This document shows, in pieces, positions 34,292 through 43,567 of a DNA stretch of 64,000 nt. The notes beneath the pieces are model-generated. The model made no database searches and was not told where the DNA came from. It was given only the letters and a program-made list of their open reading frames with translations. The stretch is from Desmonostoc muscorum LEGE 12446. Its GTDB lineage: Bacteria; Cyanobacteriota; Cyanobacteriia; Cyanobacteriales; Nostocaceae. The stretch spans positions 8,021,001 to 8,085,000 of the forward strand of contig NZ_JADEXS020000001.1 of the NCBI RefSeq assembly GCF_015207005.2, read 5' to 3'. A program made the position numbers and the translations under genes. Within the stretch, counting starts at the first letter, position 1, and each line of letters starts with the position of its first letter.

Positions 34292-34777
34292 ATGAGTAAC
34301 GCAATTTCTGATATCGTGGTCAAAACCATCAACGGCCAAGACAAACAATTAAACGACTACGCAGGAAAAGTACTTTTAATCGTGAATGTGGCTTCTTACT
34401 GCGGTTATACATCCCAATACAACGGGTTAGAAGACTTGAACCAAAAGTACAAAGAAGCTGGGTTACGTGTTTTGGGGTTCCCCTGTAACGATTTTGGGGC
34501 GCAGGAACCCGGAAGCAATGAACAGATTGTGAAATTCTGCACAAGTCAATATGGTGTTACCTTTGAATTATTCGATAAAATTCATGCCAAAGGCTCACAG
34601 CAGCATCCACTTTATGAGCGACTTACCAAAGCTGTTGAGCCATCGGAGGCTGTTGCTTGGAACTTTGAAAAATTTTTAGTGAATAAGCAAGGTGAAGTGG
34701 TAGCTCGATTTAAGAGTAGTATTCACCCATCTTCACCAGAATTAATTAACGCCATTGAGAGCGAGTTAGCAAAATAG
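34292..34777 (+). CDS. Glutathione peroxidase family protein
   Basis: A 161-residue peroxidase that reduces hydroperoxides, using glutathione or thioredoxin. The peroxidatic Cys37 is in NVASYCGYTSQY; the other members of the tetrad are in FPCNDFGAQEPG and AWNFEKFLV. The cysteine form and length are as in bacterial GPx. No signal peptide, so it acts in the cytoplasm. The second Cys in FPCNDF and Cys in FCTSQYG could form the resolving pair. Single gene. Confidence 0.92.
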   Translation: MSNAISDIVVKTINGQDKQLNDYAGKVLLIVNVASYCGYTSQYNGLEDLNQKYKEAGLRVLGFPCNDFGAQEPGSNEQIVKFCTSQYGVTFELFDKIHAKGSQQHPLYERLTKAVEPSEAVAWNFEKFLVNKQGEVVARFKSSIHPSSPELINAIESELAK

Positions 34778-35066
34778 TTAATAGTCATTAGCCATTAGTT
34801 ACATTCCCTGTCTTATTGGCTATTGACTTTTGGATATGGACTGTGAAATTTATTGAATTTCAGTCTCTTAAATCGAGAATCTTCTCTGTAAGAATTCAGC
34901 ACCCAAAAGTCAGAAGCCAGAATTGTTCATGAGTCTAGTATGATTGATATATTCATTCATCAAATATTCTCATGATTTTTTAACTGTTTTGACTCCTGAA
35001 TTTCGATCCCTGAATTCTGACTATTCTCTCCAATGAGTAGTTTAATTTATTTGCGTCTACTTTGCC

Positions 35067-35891
35067 ATGAACGTTGCAATCATTGGTTGTGGTTATGTTG
35101 GTTATAAAGTTGCTCAATATTGGCACCAAAATATGAATTTTGTTGTCAGTGCAACCACAACTTCTCCTGAGCGTGTTCCTGTACTAAAATCAGTAGCTCA
35201 AAAAGTTGTAGTCACCAAAGGTAATGATCTAGATACTCTAAAATCAGTTTTACAAAATCAAGATGTTGTACTTTTGAGTGTTGGTGCAAAGGGTGCGGAG
35301 GTTTATGAAGAAACTTATTTGCAAACTGCCAATGCTGTAGTTTCCGTCTTGCGGCATATTCCCAGTGTGAAACAATTAATATACACAGGAAGTTATGCAG
35401 TGTATGGTGACAGAAATGGTGTCTGGGTAGACGAAGAAACACCGGTTGCACCTGCTAATTTAAATGCCCAAATTCTCTGCAAAACTGAGGATATCTTGCT
35501 ATCAGCATCTAGCGAAAATCTGCGGGTTTGTATCTTCCGCTTAGGAGGGATTTATGGAACTGGCAGGGAATTGCTGAAAATATTTGGTAGATATTCTGGT
35601 GCAACCCGTCCCGGCACTGGCGAGGATATCACGAATTGGATTCACCTGGATGATATTGTTGGTGCGATCGAATTTGCCCGTCACCGTCGCTTAGAAGGCA
35701 TTTATAATTTAGTGGATGACGCACATCTCACGAGTCGAGATTTGCTCGATGGCTTATTTGCAAAACATAATTTACCTAAAGTTATATGGGATACTTCCAT
35801 CACGAGTACTCGTCCATATAATGCTTGGGTATCTAATGAAAAGCTCAAAGAAGCAGGATACGAGTTGATTCATCCACAGATGATTTTTTAG
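35067..35891 (+). CDS. NAD(P)-dependent SDR/epimerase family protein
   Basis: A 274-residue extended-SDR-like protein. The dinucleotide-binding loop is IIGCGYVGYKVAQYW at the N-terminus (GxGxxG). Later parts are KQLIYTGSYAVYGDRNG, the typical Ser-Tyr region, and RLGGIYGTGRELLK and TNWIHLDDIVGAI. The canonical YxxxK is not clearly seen after VYGD; the Tyr may be followed by Lys further along (LCKTEDIL). The substrate is unknown. The next gene starts 21 bases later, so they are likely an operon. Confidence 0.82.
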   Translation: MNVAIIGCGYVGYKVAQYWHQNMNFVVSATTTSPERVPVLKSVAQKVVVTKGNDLDTLKSVLQNQDVVLLSVGAKGAEVYEETYLQTANAVVSVLRHIPSVKQLIYTGSYAVYGDRNGVWVDEETPVAPANLNAQILCKTEDILLSASSENLRVCIFRLGGIYGTGRELLKIFGRYSGATRPGTGEDITNWIHLDDIVGAIEFARHRRLEGIYNLVDDAHLTSRDLLDGLFAKHNLPKVIWDTSITSTRPYNAWVSNEKLKEAGYELIHPQMIF

Positions 35892-35912
35892 CAAGAATTA
35901 AAACTAGGAATT

Positions 35913-36866
35913 ATGCAACCATCTGCTGTAGCTAACACAACCGATTTCACAGCATCTCCTAGCCAGTTTTACACTTGGCAGAATTATCGTTGTGCTTACG
36001 AAATTCATCAACCAAGTAATACAATATCTGAGGGTATTCCTTTACTGTTAATTCATCCGATTGGTGTCGGATTATCGCGGCAATTTTGGCGACGATTTCA
36101 ACGCGAATGGTATAATTCTGGTCAGCAGAATTTGATTTATAATCCTGATTTATTAGGATGTGGTGAAAGTGAGATGCCGCATATGGCTTACACTCCTAGT
36201 GATTGGGCGGAACAGTTGCAATACTTTTTACAAACAGTAGTGCAAAAACCTGTGATTTTAGTTGTACAAGGTGGGTTATTGCCAGTTGCTATCAGATTAG
36301 TCGAAAAGCAATCAAATTTAATTGCTGGACTTGTACTTTCTGGGCCGCCAGCCTGGGCTGTAATTACCAAAAAATTACCAGAATGGCAGAAAAAAATTTT
36401 TTGGAATCTGTTTGATTCGCCTTTTGGTAGTGGCTTTTATCGTTATGCACGCACGCCAAAGTTTTTACGTTCTTTTTCAACTCGTCAACTATTTGCTTCT
36501 GATAATGCTGTCGATGCAGAGTGGTTAAATACATTGGTTGTAGGTGCAGAAAATCTCGCTAGTCGCCATGCAGTGTTTTCTTTTTTAGCAGGGTTTTGGC
36601 GACAGGATTATAGTAGTTTGATTGCTTCTATCCAGCAGCCAACACTAATAGTTGTGGGGGAAATAGCATCAAGTATTAGCCAAGAAGGTAAAAAAGAAAC
36701 GCCAGATGAACGCTTGGCTGACTACCTGGCTCATTTGCCTCAAGGTCGAGGTATAAAAATAAATGGGCGCAATGTTTTACCATACGAATCAACTACTGAA
36801 TTTGTAGCAGCGATCGCTCCATTTATCAAGAAGAATTCAGAAGTCAGGAGTCAGAACTCAGAATGA
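35913..36866 (+). CDS. Alpha/beta-hydrolase-fold protein without a clear serine nucleophile
   Basis: A 317-residue alpha/beta-hydrolase-like protein. The oxyanion region LLIHPIGVGLSRQFW and LGCGESEMP are typical. At the nucleophile elbow, where GxSxG is expected, the sequence is LVVQGGLLPVA (residues 116-125), with no serine, so it is probably not a standard esterase. The acid-base region includes PTLIVVGEI and a late FVAAIAPF. The last ten residues (NSEVRSQNSE) come from GAATTCAGAAGTCAG-type repeat DNA. It is the second gene after the SDR; a hairpin follows at 36940. Confidence 0.8.
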   Translation: MQPSAVANTTDFTASPSQFYTWQNYRCAYEIHQPSNTISEGIPLLLIHPIGVGLSRQFWRRFQREWYNSGQQNLIYNPDLLGCGESEMPHMAYTPSDWAEQLQYFLQTVVQKPVILVVQGGLLPVAIRLVEKQSNLIAGLVLSGPPAWAVITKKLPEWQKKIFWNLFDSPFGSGFYRYARTPKFLRSFSTRQLFASDNAVDAEWLNTLVVGAENLASRHAVFSFLAGFWRQDYSSLIASIQQPTLIVVGEIASSISQEGKKETPDERLADYLAHLPQGRGIKINGRNVLPYESTTEFVAAIAPFIKKNSEVRSQNSE

Positions 36867-36939
36867 ATTGGAGTCCAAGTAGGTAATGAATATTAGTGTC
36901 TATTCTGGACGAAACAAAATTCAAATATTCTAACTGATT

Positions 36940-36969
36940 AAGACTCCATTCATTCATCAGTGGAGTCTT
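36940..36969. terminator. Hairpin after the SDR/hydrolase operon
   Basis: AAGACTCCA, a 12-base loop and TGGAGTCTT form a perfect 9-bp stem 73 bases beyond the hydrolase stop. No T-run follows, so the terminator call is tentative. Confidence 0.45.
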
Positions 36970-36974
36970 GAGCA

Positions 36975-37012
36975 ATTCTGAATTCTGAATTCTGAATTCT
37001 GAATTCTAAATT
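36975..37012. repeat. GAATTCT period-7 repeat
   Basis: About five units of TCTGAAT between the hydrolase and the peroxiredoxin gene. Confidence 0.9.
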
Positions 37013-37051
37013 AGGATATTACTGGTATTGATTACTTGAGGAAGCAAAATT

Positions 37052-37786
37052 ATGTTGCCTAATCGTCGAGGACAAAGAGTTCCCAATGTCACTTTTCATA
37101 CTCGTCAAAACAACCAGTGGGTGGATGTCACAACTGATGAGTTATTTGCTGATAAGACAGTAGTTGTCTTCTCCTTACCGGGTGCTTATACTCCCACTTG
37201 TTCATCAACTCACCTCCCTGGTTACAACGAGTTGGCTAAGGTTTTCAAAGAAAATGGTGTCGATGACATTATTTGTATTTCTGTGAATGATGCTTTTGTG
37301 ATGAACGAATGGGCAAAGGATCAAGAAGCAGAAAATATTACACTAATTCCCGATGGAAATGGTGAATTTACTGAAGGCATGGGAATGCTGGTAGATAAAT
37401 CAGACTTGGGATTTGGTAAGCGATCGTGGCGTTATTCTATGCTGGTAAGAGATGGTGTAATTAACCAGATGTTTATTGAACCAGACGAGCCAGGAGATCC
37501 CTTTAAGGTGTCTGATGCTGAAACAATGCTCAGATATCTAAACCCGCAAGCAGCTAAGCCAGAACTAGTTTCTCTGTTTGCAAAGGTGGGTTGTCCCTTC
37601 TGCGCTCGTGCGAAGACGATGCTCAAAGAACATGGAATAGATTACGAAGAAATTACCTTAGGTAAGGATATTACCACACGTTCTTTACGAGCGGTTACAG
37701 GTGCGACAACAGTTCCCCAGGTATTTATTGGTGGGAAATTAATTGGTGGTTCTGAGGCATTAGAAGCCTATTTCGCTGCGAAATAA
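37052..37786 (+). CDS. Peroxiredoxin-glutaredoxin hybrid (Prx5-Grx)
   Basis: A 244-residue fusion. The N-terminal 160 residues are a Prx5-type peroxiredoxin with peroxidatic Cys50 in [12 protein letters not shown]; residues about 170-244 are a glutaredoxin with CPFC at 181-184, then [14 protein letters not shown] for glutathione binding. The glutaredoxin module passes electrons from glutathione to the peroxidase module. It fits with the GPx, GST and ChaC genes nearby. Short cytoplasmic protein, single gene, with GCAAAATT spacing before ATG and no obvious ribosome site. The fusion type is known in Proteobacteria and cyanobacteria. Confidence 0.94.
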   Translation: MLPNRRGQRVPNVTFHTRQNNQWVDVTTDELFADKTVVVFSLPGAYTPTCSSTHLPGYNELAKVFKENGVDDIICISVNDAFVMNEWAKDQEAENITLIPDGNGEFTEGMGMLVDKSDLGFGKRSWRYSMLVRDGVINQMFIEPDEPGDPFKVSDAETMLRYLNPQAAKPELVSLFAKVGCPFCARAKTMLKEHGIDYEEITLGKDITTRSLRAVTGATTVPQVFIGGKLIGGSEALEAYFAAK

Positions 37787-38183
37787 GTTTAATTAAAGAA
37801 CCCCACCCCGCCAAAGCTACGCTTTGTTTCCCCTCCCCTTCGCAACTATGGTGTATGCACAACTCGAATTTACCCCCCTTAATCCCCCCTTATAAAGGGG
37901 GGAAACAGGAAATCCAGTTCCCTCCCCAATACATACGGGGAGGGTTAGGGTGGGGTAAAACTATTTTCAGGTAAATCGACCACGCGGTAGGGGCACAGCA
38001 ATGCTGTGCCCCTACGACAGATGTGGTTCAAATACGTGAAAACTGCTGTAAAATACAGTATAAAAATTTATAATCTCTAGAAAAGTTCACACATGAAGCA
38101 TAATCCTAACACTAGAGGCTTTATCAAAGATAAGTTTTAAACCTGAGCTGCAAAAAAGCTAATAATAAAATTGCGTTTAGTCG
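37787..38183. other. Intergenic region with inverted-repeat element and palindrome
   Basis: No gene. At 37800-37850 is a C-rich repeat piece; at 37876-37960 an inverted element with CCCCCCTTATAAAGGGGGG and GGGTTAGGGTGGGGTAAAA, like that at 28585-28681; at 37987-38015 a palindrome GTAGGGGCACAGCA/TGCTGTGCCCCTAC, followed by TGTGGTTCAAATACGTGAAA. Confidence 0.7.
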
Positions 38184-39995
38184 GTGAATACCCTAAAAGA
38201 ATTTGGTATGCTACTCATGCTCAGACGCTTAAGCAGCCGTAAAATCTCCTCAGTGGCTATGCTTGTGCTTGTTATATGCTTTACTCTAGTAAGCGTGCAT
38301 TCATGTAGGCAAACAAATATGATATCAGCACCCTATCTGCTGACCGACCCATTTTTGCAACTGCCAACTGAAAATTCAGTGCGAGTAGTTTGGTTTACCG
38401 AGTTTGCTGGTACTCAACACACAGTGTCCTACGGTGAAAATCTCAAACAAACCGCTAAGGCAAATACTATCAAACTCAGTCGCACACGTGAAGACCAAAA
38501 GTCACGAGTTGCAAACCAAACCCAAGACGGCCAAGTTTATCAAAAACCTGTTGGGCGTGACATTTGGCGACATGAAGCTGAGGTAACTGGGTTAACTCCT
38601 GGTGTGCGGGTAAACTATCGCGTGGCGAGTGTGCAAGAAGATGGGGGGAGTGTTAGCAGTGATGTTTTTACTCTTGCTGCTACTCCAAAACCTGGTACAC
38701 CATTAAAAATTCTACTTACTTCAGACCATCAATTAAAACCGATGACATCTGCAAATCTGCAAAAGGTAGTAGAAACGGTTGGACGAGTTGATGGGGTGTG
38801 GTTTGCTGGTGATTTGGTAAATATTAGCGATCGCGCCTCGGAATGGTTTGATGATAATACAGGTGGTGCCTTATTTCCCGCTTTACAAGGTCGTGCTAAA
38901 TATGAAATGACCCACGACGGTGTTAAGACAACCTACACTGGTGGGAAAATAATTCAACATGCACCCATGTTTACTTGCATTGGTAATCATGAAGTCATGG
39001 GGCGATTTGCGAGAACTGGAGGTTTAAATGATGAATTTGATGATACCATTCCTCATGCAGTTGCCGAAAAATTGTACCCTGATAAATCTCTCATAGATCA
39101 TTCTTTTAATACTGTTACCTACGAAGAAATTTTCACTCTCCCCACGAGTCAAGAGGGTGGAAAAAAATATTATGCAGTTAGCTTTGGTGATGTACGTCTG
39201 GTAGTATTATACATTACGAATATGTGGCGCACTCCCAACTTAGATGTCAAGCGTAAAGGTAGATATCAAGAAGCAGAAAAGGATTTCAATAATCCAGAAA
39301 ATTGGGGTTATGGACAGGTGATTTATGAGCCAATTGCTAAAGGTTCCAAGCAGTATAATTGGCTAGAAACAGAACTCAATAGCCCTGAATTTAAACAAGC
39401 AAAATACAAAGTTGTGATGTTTCATCATCCGCCTCACACTTTGGGTGATAATATAGTTCCTGCCTATACAGATCCAGTACAAACAATTCAGCGGGATGGT
39501 GCCAATATTAAAGCAGTGCGTTACGAGTATCCCAAAGACGCAGATTATATCATCCGCGATGTTGTGCCAATGCTTGAAACAGCTAATGTACAATTAGTAT
39601 TTTATGGACATTCTCATTTGTGGAATCGGTTTGTTAGTCCCAGTGGAATGCACTTTTTAGAAACATCTAATGTTGGTAATAGTTATGGTGCTGCTTGGGG
39701 TGAGAGAAAGCGAGAAGTGCCAATTAACTATCAAGAAGATTATGTTCAGCTTGGCGATCCCAATGGTTTAGAACCGATTCTACCAACAATTGCGCCTTTG
39801 TTAGGTGAAGATGGTAAGGCGATGCCTTATGTTGCTAGTAATGAGATTACTGTTTTTAGTATTTTTGATACGGGGACGGGTGCAATTAGTAGTTATCGTT
39901 TTGATACTCGCAAGGCTGATTCAGAGGTAGTGAAGTTTGATGAATTTAAGTTGACACCAATGGGCACTGCCGTACCCCTACACCTCGAAGTCTAG
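38184..39995 (+). CDS. Secreted metallophosphoesterase with N-terminal purple acid phosphatase domain
   Basis: A 603-residue exported phosphoesterase. An N-terminal hydrophobic stretch (VAMLVLVICFTLVSVHSC, about residues 25-42) with a following Cys suggests a lipoprotein or signal peptide. A fibronectin-like PAP N-terminal domain follows, then the metal motifs VWFAGDL, CIGNHEVMG, MFHHPPH and FYGHSHLWNRF. GTG 38184 is the first start; ATG 38208 is equally possible. The last residues LTPMGTAVPLHLEV come from a copy of the MITE terminus (TTGACACCAATGGGCAC), so the original C-terminus has been altered. Substrate unknown. Confidence 0.85.
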   Translation: MNTLKEFGMLLMLRRLSSRKISSVAMLVLVICFTLVSVHSCRQTNMISAPYLLTDPFLQLPTENSVRVVWFTEFAGTQHTVSYGENLKQTAKANTIKLSRTREDQKSRVANQTQDGQVYQKPVGRDIWRHEAEVTGLTPGVRVNYRVASVQEDGGSVSSDVFTLAATPKPGTPLKILLTSDHQLKPMTSANLQKVVETVGRVDGVWFAGDLVNISDRASEWFDDNTGGALFPALQGRAKYEMTHDGVKTTYTGGKIIQHAPMFTCIGNHEVMGRFARTGGLNDEFDDTIPHAVAEKLYPDKSLIDHSFNTVTYEEIFTLPTSQEGGKKYYAVSFGDVRLVVLYITNMWRTPNLDVKRKGRYQEAEKDFNNPENWGYGQVIYEPIAKGSKQYNWLETELNSPEFKQAKYKVVMFHHPPHTLGDNIVPAYTDPVQTIQRDGANIKAVRYEYPKDADYIIRDVVPMLETANVQLVFYGHSHLWNRFVSPSGMHFLETSNVGNSYGAAWGERKREVPINYQEDYVQLGDPNGLEPILPTIAPLLGEDGKAMPYVASNEITVFSIFDTGTGAISSYRFDTRKADSEVVKFDEFKLTPMGTAVPLHLEV

Positions 39996-40094
39996 GCATC
40001 GGTATTTTCTTTGCTGTGCTAATCTTTATTAGCCTGCGCTTTCGCCGCTAACAACTCTTCCTTTAGCGTCCTCTGCTACTTCGATATCCTAACC

Positions 40095-41003
40095 ATGTCC
40101 ACCCAACCCACAATTCAAAGCATATACACAGACGGTGCTTGCACTGGTAACCCTGGCCCTGGCGGTTGGGGTGTTGTCGTCTATTTCAGTGATGGCTCAA
40201 TTCACGAAATGGGCGATGCCTCCCCCCACACCACTAATAATAAAATGGAAATGCAAGCCGCGATCGCTGCCCTGGAATTTCTGCAAACATCTCAACAAGC
40301 CCAACCCATCACCCTCTATACCGATAGCGAATATCTAATTAACTGCGTTACCAAGTGGGTGAAAGGCTGGAAAAACAAAGGCTGGAAAAAAACAGATGGT
40401 AAACCCGTCCAAAACCAAGACCTTTTAGAAACCTTAGATGAACTCAATAGCCAACAAGTAAAATGGCAATATGTCAAGGGACATTCTGGTAACATAGGTA
40501 ACGAACGTTGTGATGCGATCGCTCGCACCTATGCCAGTGGTAAAATCCCATCTCTACAACAATTCTCTTCCACAAATTGTTATAAAACTTTACCTAGCAC
40601 AAGTGAAACAAATGTAGCAAAAGTAGCTGATTATGACAACAATTCTAGAATAAGTAACCAAAATACACACCAAGTCACTACTTCTGCACCAGAAATAACC
40701 GTTATGGAACCATCAACTGGGCCAACTGCGGCCACAACCGATGAAACACCGCAGGAAACGAGGGTTTTGCAACTCCGCAACTTAGTTGAAACTCTGCGTA
40801 TAGCTGACGAAATTTCCGAAAAAGGCTACTTAATTACCAGCTCCGAGTTAGCAGATCTAATGGATGTCCACGCCAGTGCCGTTACCAGTAGGGGGGATCA
40901 GTGGCGCTGGCGAAATTGGATAGTCTCACGGGTACGCCGTGAAGGTAATCAAATTCTTTGGGAACTAGAACGCGGGGATCAAGTGGGAGGGGAAGAGGAG
41001 TGA
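40095..41003 (+). CDS. rnhA: Ribonuclease HI with C-terminal extension
   Basis: A 302-residue RNase HI that degrades RNA in RNA-DNA hybrids. Catalytic residues Asp13 (YTDGACTGNPGPGG), Glu52 (NKMEMQ), Asp77 (YTDSEY) and Asp140 (GNERCDAIA), plus His130 (GHSGN), are all present. The usual enzyme ends near residue 150; here a variable linker (about 150-225) is followed by a conserved C-terminal region with LRNLVETLRIADEIS, DLMDVHASAVTSR and WRWRNWIVSRVRRE. That region is a helical DNA-binding-like extension seen in some cyanobacterial RNases H; its role is unknown. Confidence 0.93.
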   Translation: MSTQPTIQSIYTDGACTGNPGPGGWGVVVYFSDGSIHEMGDASPHTTNNKMEMQAAIAALEFLQTSQQAQPITLYTDSEYLINCVTKWVKGWKNKGWKKTDGKPVQNQDLLETLDELNSQQVKWQYVKGHSGNIGNERCDAIARTYASGKIPSLQQFSSTNCYKTLPSTSETNVAKVADYDNNSRISNQNTHQVTTSAPEITVMEPSTGPTAATTDETPQETRVLQLRNLVETLRIADEISEKGYLITSSELADLMDVHASAVTSRGDQWRWRNWIVSRVRREGNQILWELERGDQVGGEEE

Positions 41004-41009
41004 GGCGGA

Positions 41010-41104
41010 GGGGATGAGGGAGCAGGGGGAGCAGGGGGAGAAGAACTAATAACCAATAACCAATGCCCCATGCCCCATGCCCCATGCCCAATGTCCTATG
41101 CCCC
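41010..41104. repeat. G-rich and ATGCCCC period-7 repeats
   Basis: GGAGCAGG-type units at about 41015-41040 and four units of ATGCCCC at 41060-41103, between convergent rnhA and cruG. STRR-type. Confidence 0.85.
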
Positions 41105-41106
41105 AC

Positions 41107-42318
41107 TTACATGTATTTTCTTCCCCGCCATTCGCGTGGGGTGCGGAATGCAGATAAGAAGATTCGTAGCACGGCTATGGGATCGGCTAAAGGGGAAAGC
41201 CAGAATAACCAACCGCCTTTGGCAGTATGGCGATCGTATGAAGGTGCGATCGCCATTAGCATACCAAACCGAATCACCAGGAGAAATAAATTCAAACCCA
41301 GTAGTAAAAATGGGAAAATCGGTAGAGACGCCATTAATCGCGTCTTTAGTGGCAGAGAAATCAACAAGTAAGTCAGGATTATTAAAAGTGGTAAACCCTG
41401 CACTGCAAAAAGTAGCCATAAGTCTCCCCACAGCTGAGAACGAGAGGTTGCATCTTTGAGATCAAGACTCCGCCCCCATTCCTTCCACGTCTCTATTGCC
41501 CCTTCATACATCCGTACTTTTAGTACTTTTGCTCCATCTAAAAATCCCACTTTATAACCTTGAACAGCAATATTCCGTGCCAAGGTGACATCATCACAAA
41601 AAGAACTACTCGCACTGCTGTAGCCACCCACAGCCGCTAAAACGGAGCGACGACACAAAAAGCACTGTCCATTTGCCATTACCCGTTCTGGCTGCTGTGT
41701 ATTGATCCCAGCTGGATCAAATCGGTAAAGCAAAGTCATCAACAAAGCCGGTTGTAGCCAGCATTCCCCCGGATATTTGAGGATGAACTGGGGTGAAAGG
41801 GAAACTAAGTCATAACCTTGTGCTTCGGCTGTCTTCACCAAACTAGCAACCAAACCAGGATGCGGTTGAATATCAGCATCCAGTCCCAAAAACCACTCAC
41901 TCGCTTCTGAACTATATAGAAAACCATTATGCAACGCCCAAGGACGCCCCACCCAACCAGAGGGTAAGGGATCATCTGTCATCAAGCGAAAGCGCGGATC
42001 TTTTTGCTGAATCGCCTTTACCAAATCGGGAGTACCATCACTGGAATTGCTATCCACAACAAGAATTTCCCGAACTTCGTAGCTTTGCTGACTTAAACCA
42101 GCTAACAGAGGGCTAATACGAAGCGCCTCATTCAGCGTCGGAACAACAACGCTAACCCTACCCAACAGTTCCGGCGTCGGCTGTTGCGGTTCTATTGGCG
42201 GATGGCGTCCTGGCCCTTTTAGCAGACGCGACAGCAGAATCGCCGTTGCTGGTACTTGGATAAGTAGCAATAAAAGGGAGATGGCGCTTTCTACTATCAA
42301 GGCGTTGTCATTTGTCAT
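41107..42318 (-). CDS. cruG: Carotenoid 2'-O-glycosyltransferase CruG
   Basis: A 403-residue GT2-family membrane-bound glycosyltransferase. The GT-A fold starts at VSVVVPTLNEALRISPLL, with ILVVDSNSSDGTPD and the metal site in LGLDADIQPHPG; QCFLCRRSVLAAVGGYSSA follows. Hydrophobic helices are at the start and in the last third. In cyanobacteria CruG adds a fucose or other sugar to the 2'-hydroxyl of myxol. The adjoining upstream gene encodes CruF, which supports the call; CruF and CruG are commonly adjacent. It is separated from cruF by 128 bases with period-7 repeats. Confidence 0.88.
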   Translation of the reverse strand: MTNDNALIVESAISLLLLLIQVPATAILLSRLLKGPGRHPPIEPQQPTPELLGRVSVVVPTLNEALRISPLLAGLSQQSYEVREILVVDSNSSDGTPDLVKAIQQKDPRFRLMTDDPLPSGWVGRPWALHNGFLYSSEASEWFLGLDADIQPHPGLVASLVKTAEAQGYDLVSLSPQFILKYPGECWLQPALLMTLLYRFDPAGINTQQPERVMANGQCFLCRRSVLAAVGGYSSASSSFCDDVTLARNIAVQGYKVGFLDGAKVLKVRMYEGAIETWKEWGRSLDLKDATSRSQLWGDLWLLFAVQGLPLLIILTYLLISLPLKTRLMASLPIFPFLLLGLNLFLLVIRFGMLMAIAPSYDRHTAKGGWLFWLSPLADPIAVLRIFLSAFRTPREWRGRKYM

Positions 42319-42446
42319 TTGTTATTCGGGACTGGGGACTGGGTATTGGGGACTGGGGATTGGGCGTGTGAAGTGGTGGAGTGAAATTCTTTCCTCATCT
42401 CCCTATCTCCCCATCTCTCCATCTCCCCACTCCCCCATCTATCTGC

Positions 42447-43355
42447 TTATTTCAAAACAACTTTAACGCTTGGCACTGAGACTTCTTCAGTTACTGGCTC
42501 AATAGCAACTTGAGTGGGTGTGGTTGAACTCCTCAACCACAGCGCCACGGCGGGAATTACACCCAATACTGAGCCGAGTAACACAGGGATGAAGAAGCCA
42601 CCCGCCAAGCTGAGTCCGGCGGCGAAGGCGAAGTTAGTTAAATAAACTACTAAAGGGAGATTGAGTTGCGATCGCTGTAATTTTATCGAAGTTTTTCCCC
42701 ACAATAATCCTGCCACACTCATAAACACCGCACTAGTGCCAAACCAACCTGCATAGTTTTGGTAAGGTGTTCCAAAGAAAGCCCCTGGTTGCTGCCAATA
42801 CCAAAAGGGTAGAGAAGATTGACTCATTGCTGGCTCAAGGGCAAAGTCCCAGCAAGTGAAGAGTAAAGCACCAATAGCTACAGCCGCAATATGGCGTCCC
42901 CAACTGGGTTTTTCGGCTACCTTCAAACCAGTTCTGGCAATTAAGTAAGACGACAGCCCGACATAAAACCAAGATAAAGGAATTGTAAAAGGAACTAACC
43001 CCCCAATCTTGTAACCCAAGCCACTCAAGTAGCTATAATCACCAAATGGAAAGCCTGTGCTAGTTCCCAATAATTCACTTCCCAAAGAGATAGACACAGC
43101 CGGGAGCATAAATGCCAGCCAAGTTCCTAATCCCAGCGTCCGGTAGGCATAAATAGAAACGGCTATTGTTCCCAAGATGATATCAACTACACCGCCGCCA
43201 GCCATACTTAACTGTATGGCAGTTTCTCCAACCTGGGATAAGTTTAAAATTATTTCGGCATGAGGTAAGACTAGTAACATCCCTACTAGCCCAAAAGCCT
43301 TCGACAAGATATGAGCGATGAGGCATACGCGCTCAGCAATAACAAGTTGTCTCAT
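42447..43355 (-). CDS. cruF: Gamma-carotene 1'-hydroxylase CruF
   Basis: A 302-residue integral membrane protein of the CruF family, which adds water at the 1',2' double bond of gamma-carotene psi-ends during myxol glycoside synthesis. The protein has about eight helices; landmarks are GSELLGTSTGFPFGDYSY, FYVGLSSYLIAR, TCWDFALEPAMSQ and the FAAGLSLAGGFFIP helix. It is first in the cruF-cruG order on the minus strand. The combination indicates that this organism makes myxol-type carotenoid glycosides in its outer membranes. Confidence 0.87.
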   Translation of the reverse strand: MRQLVIAERVCLIAHILSKAFGLVGMLLVLPHAEIILNLSQVGETAIQLSMAGGGVVDIILGTIAVSIYAYRTLGLGTWLAFMLPAVSISLGSELLGTSTGFPFGDYSYLSGLGYKIGGLVPFTIPLSWFYVGLSSYLIARTGLKVAEKPSWGRHIAAVAIGALLFTCWDFALEPAMSQSSLPFWYWQQPGAFFGTPYQNYAGWFGTSAVFMSVAGLLWGKTSIKLQRSQLNLPLVVYLTNFAFAAGLSLAGGFFIPVLLGSVLGVIPAVALWLRSSTTPTQVAIEPVTEEVSVPSVKVVLK

Positions 43356-43567
43356 GATAATTCCTTAAATAAGATGTGACACGCGGCTACTCGGCTGCTA
43401 ACAGTTTACAAATCTTTATCAACATATTTAACTACTTTATGCTGTATTCTGTACAAACTTGTTTGCCTTGCTTGGCAAAAGTATGACAGGCTATAAGTTG
43501 AATCGAGTCTTTAGTTACTCGACTTAGCGATCAAATAATGCTTTAGCCCTGTACTGGCAATCAACCC

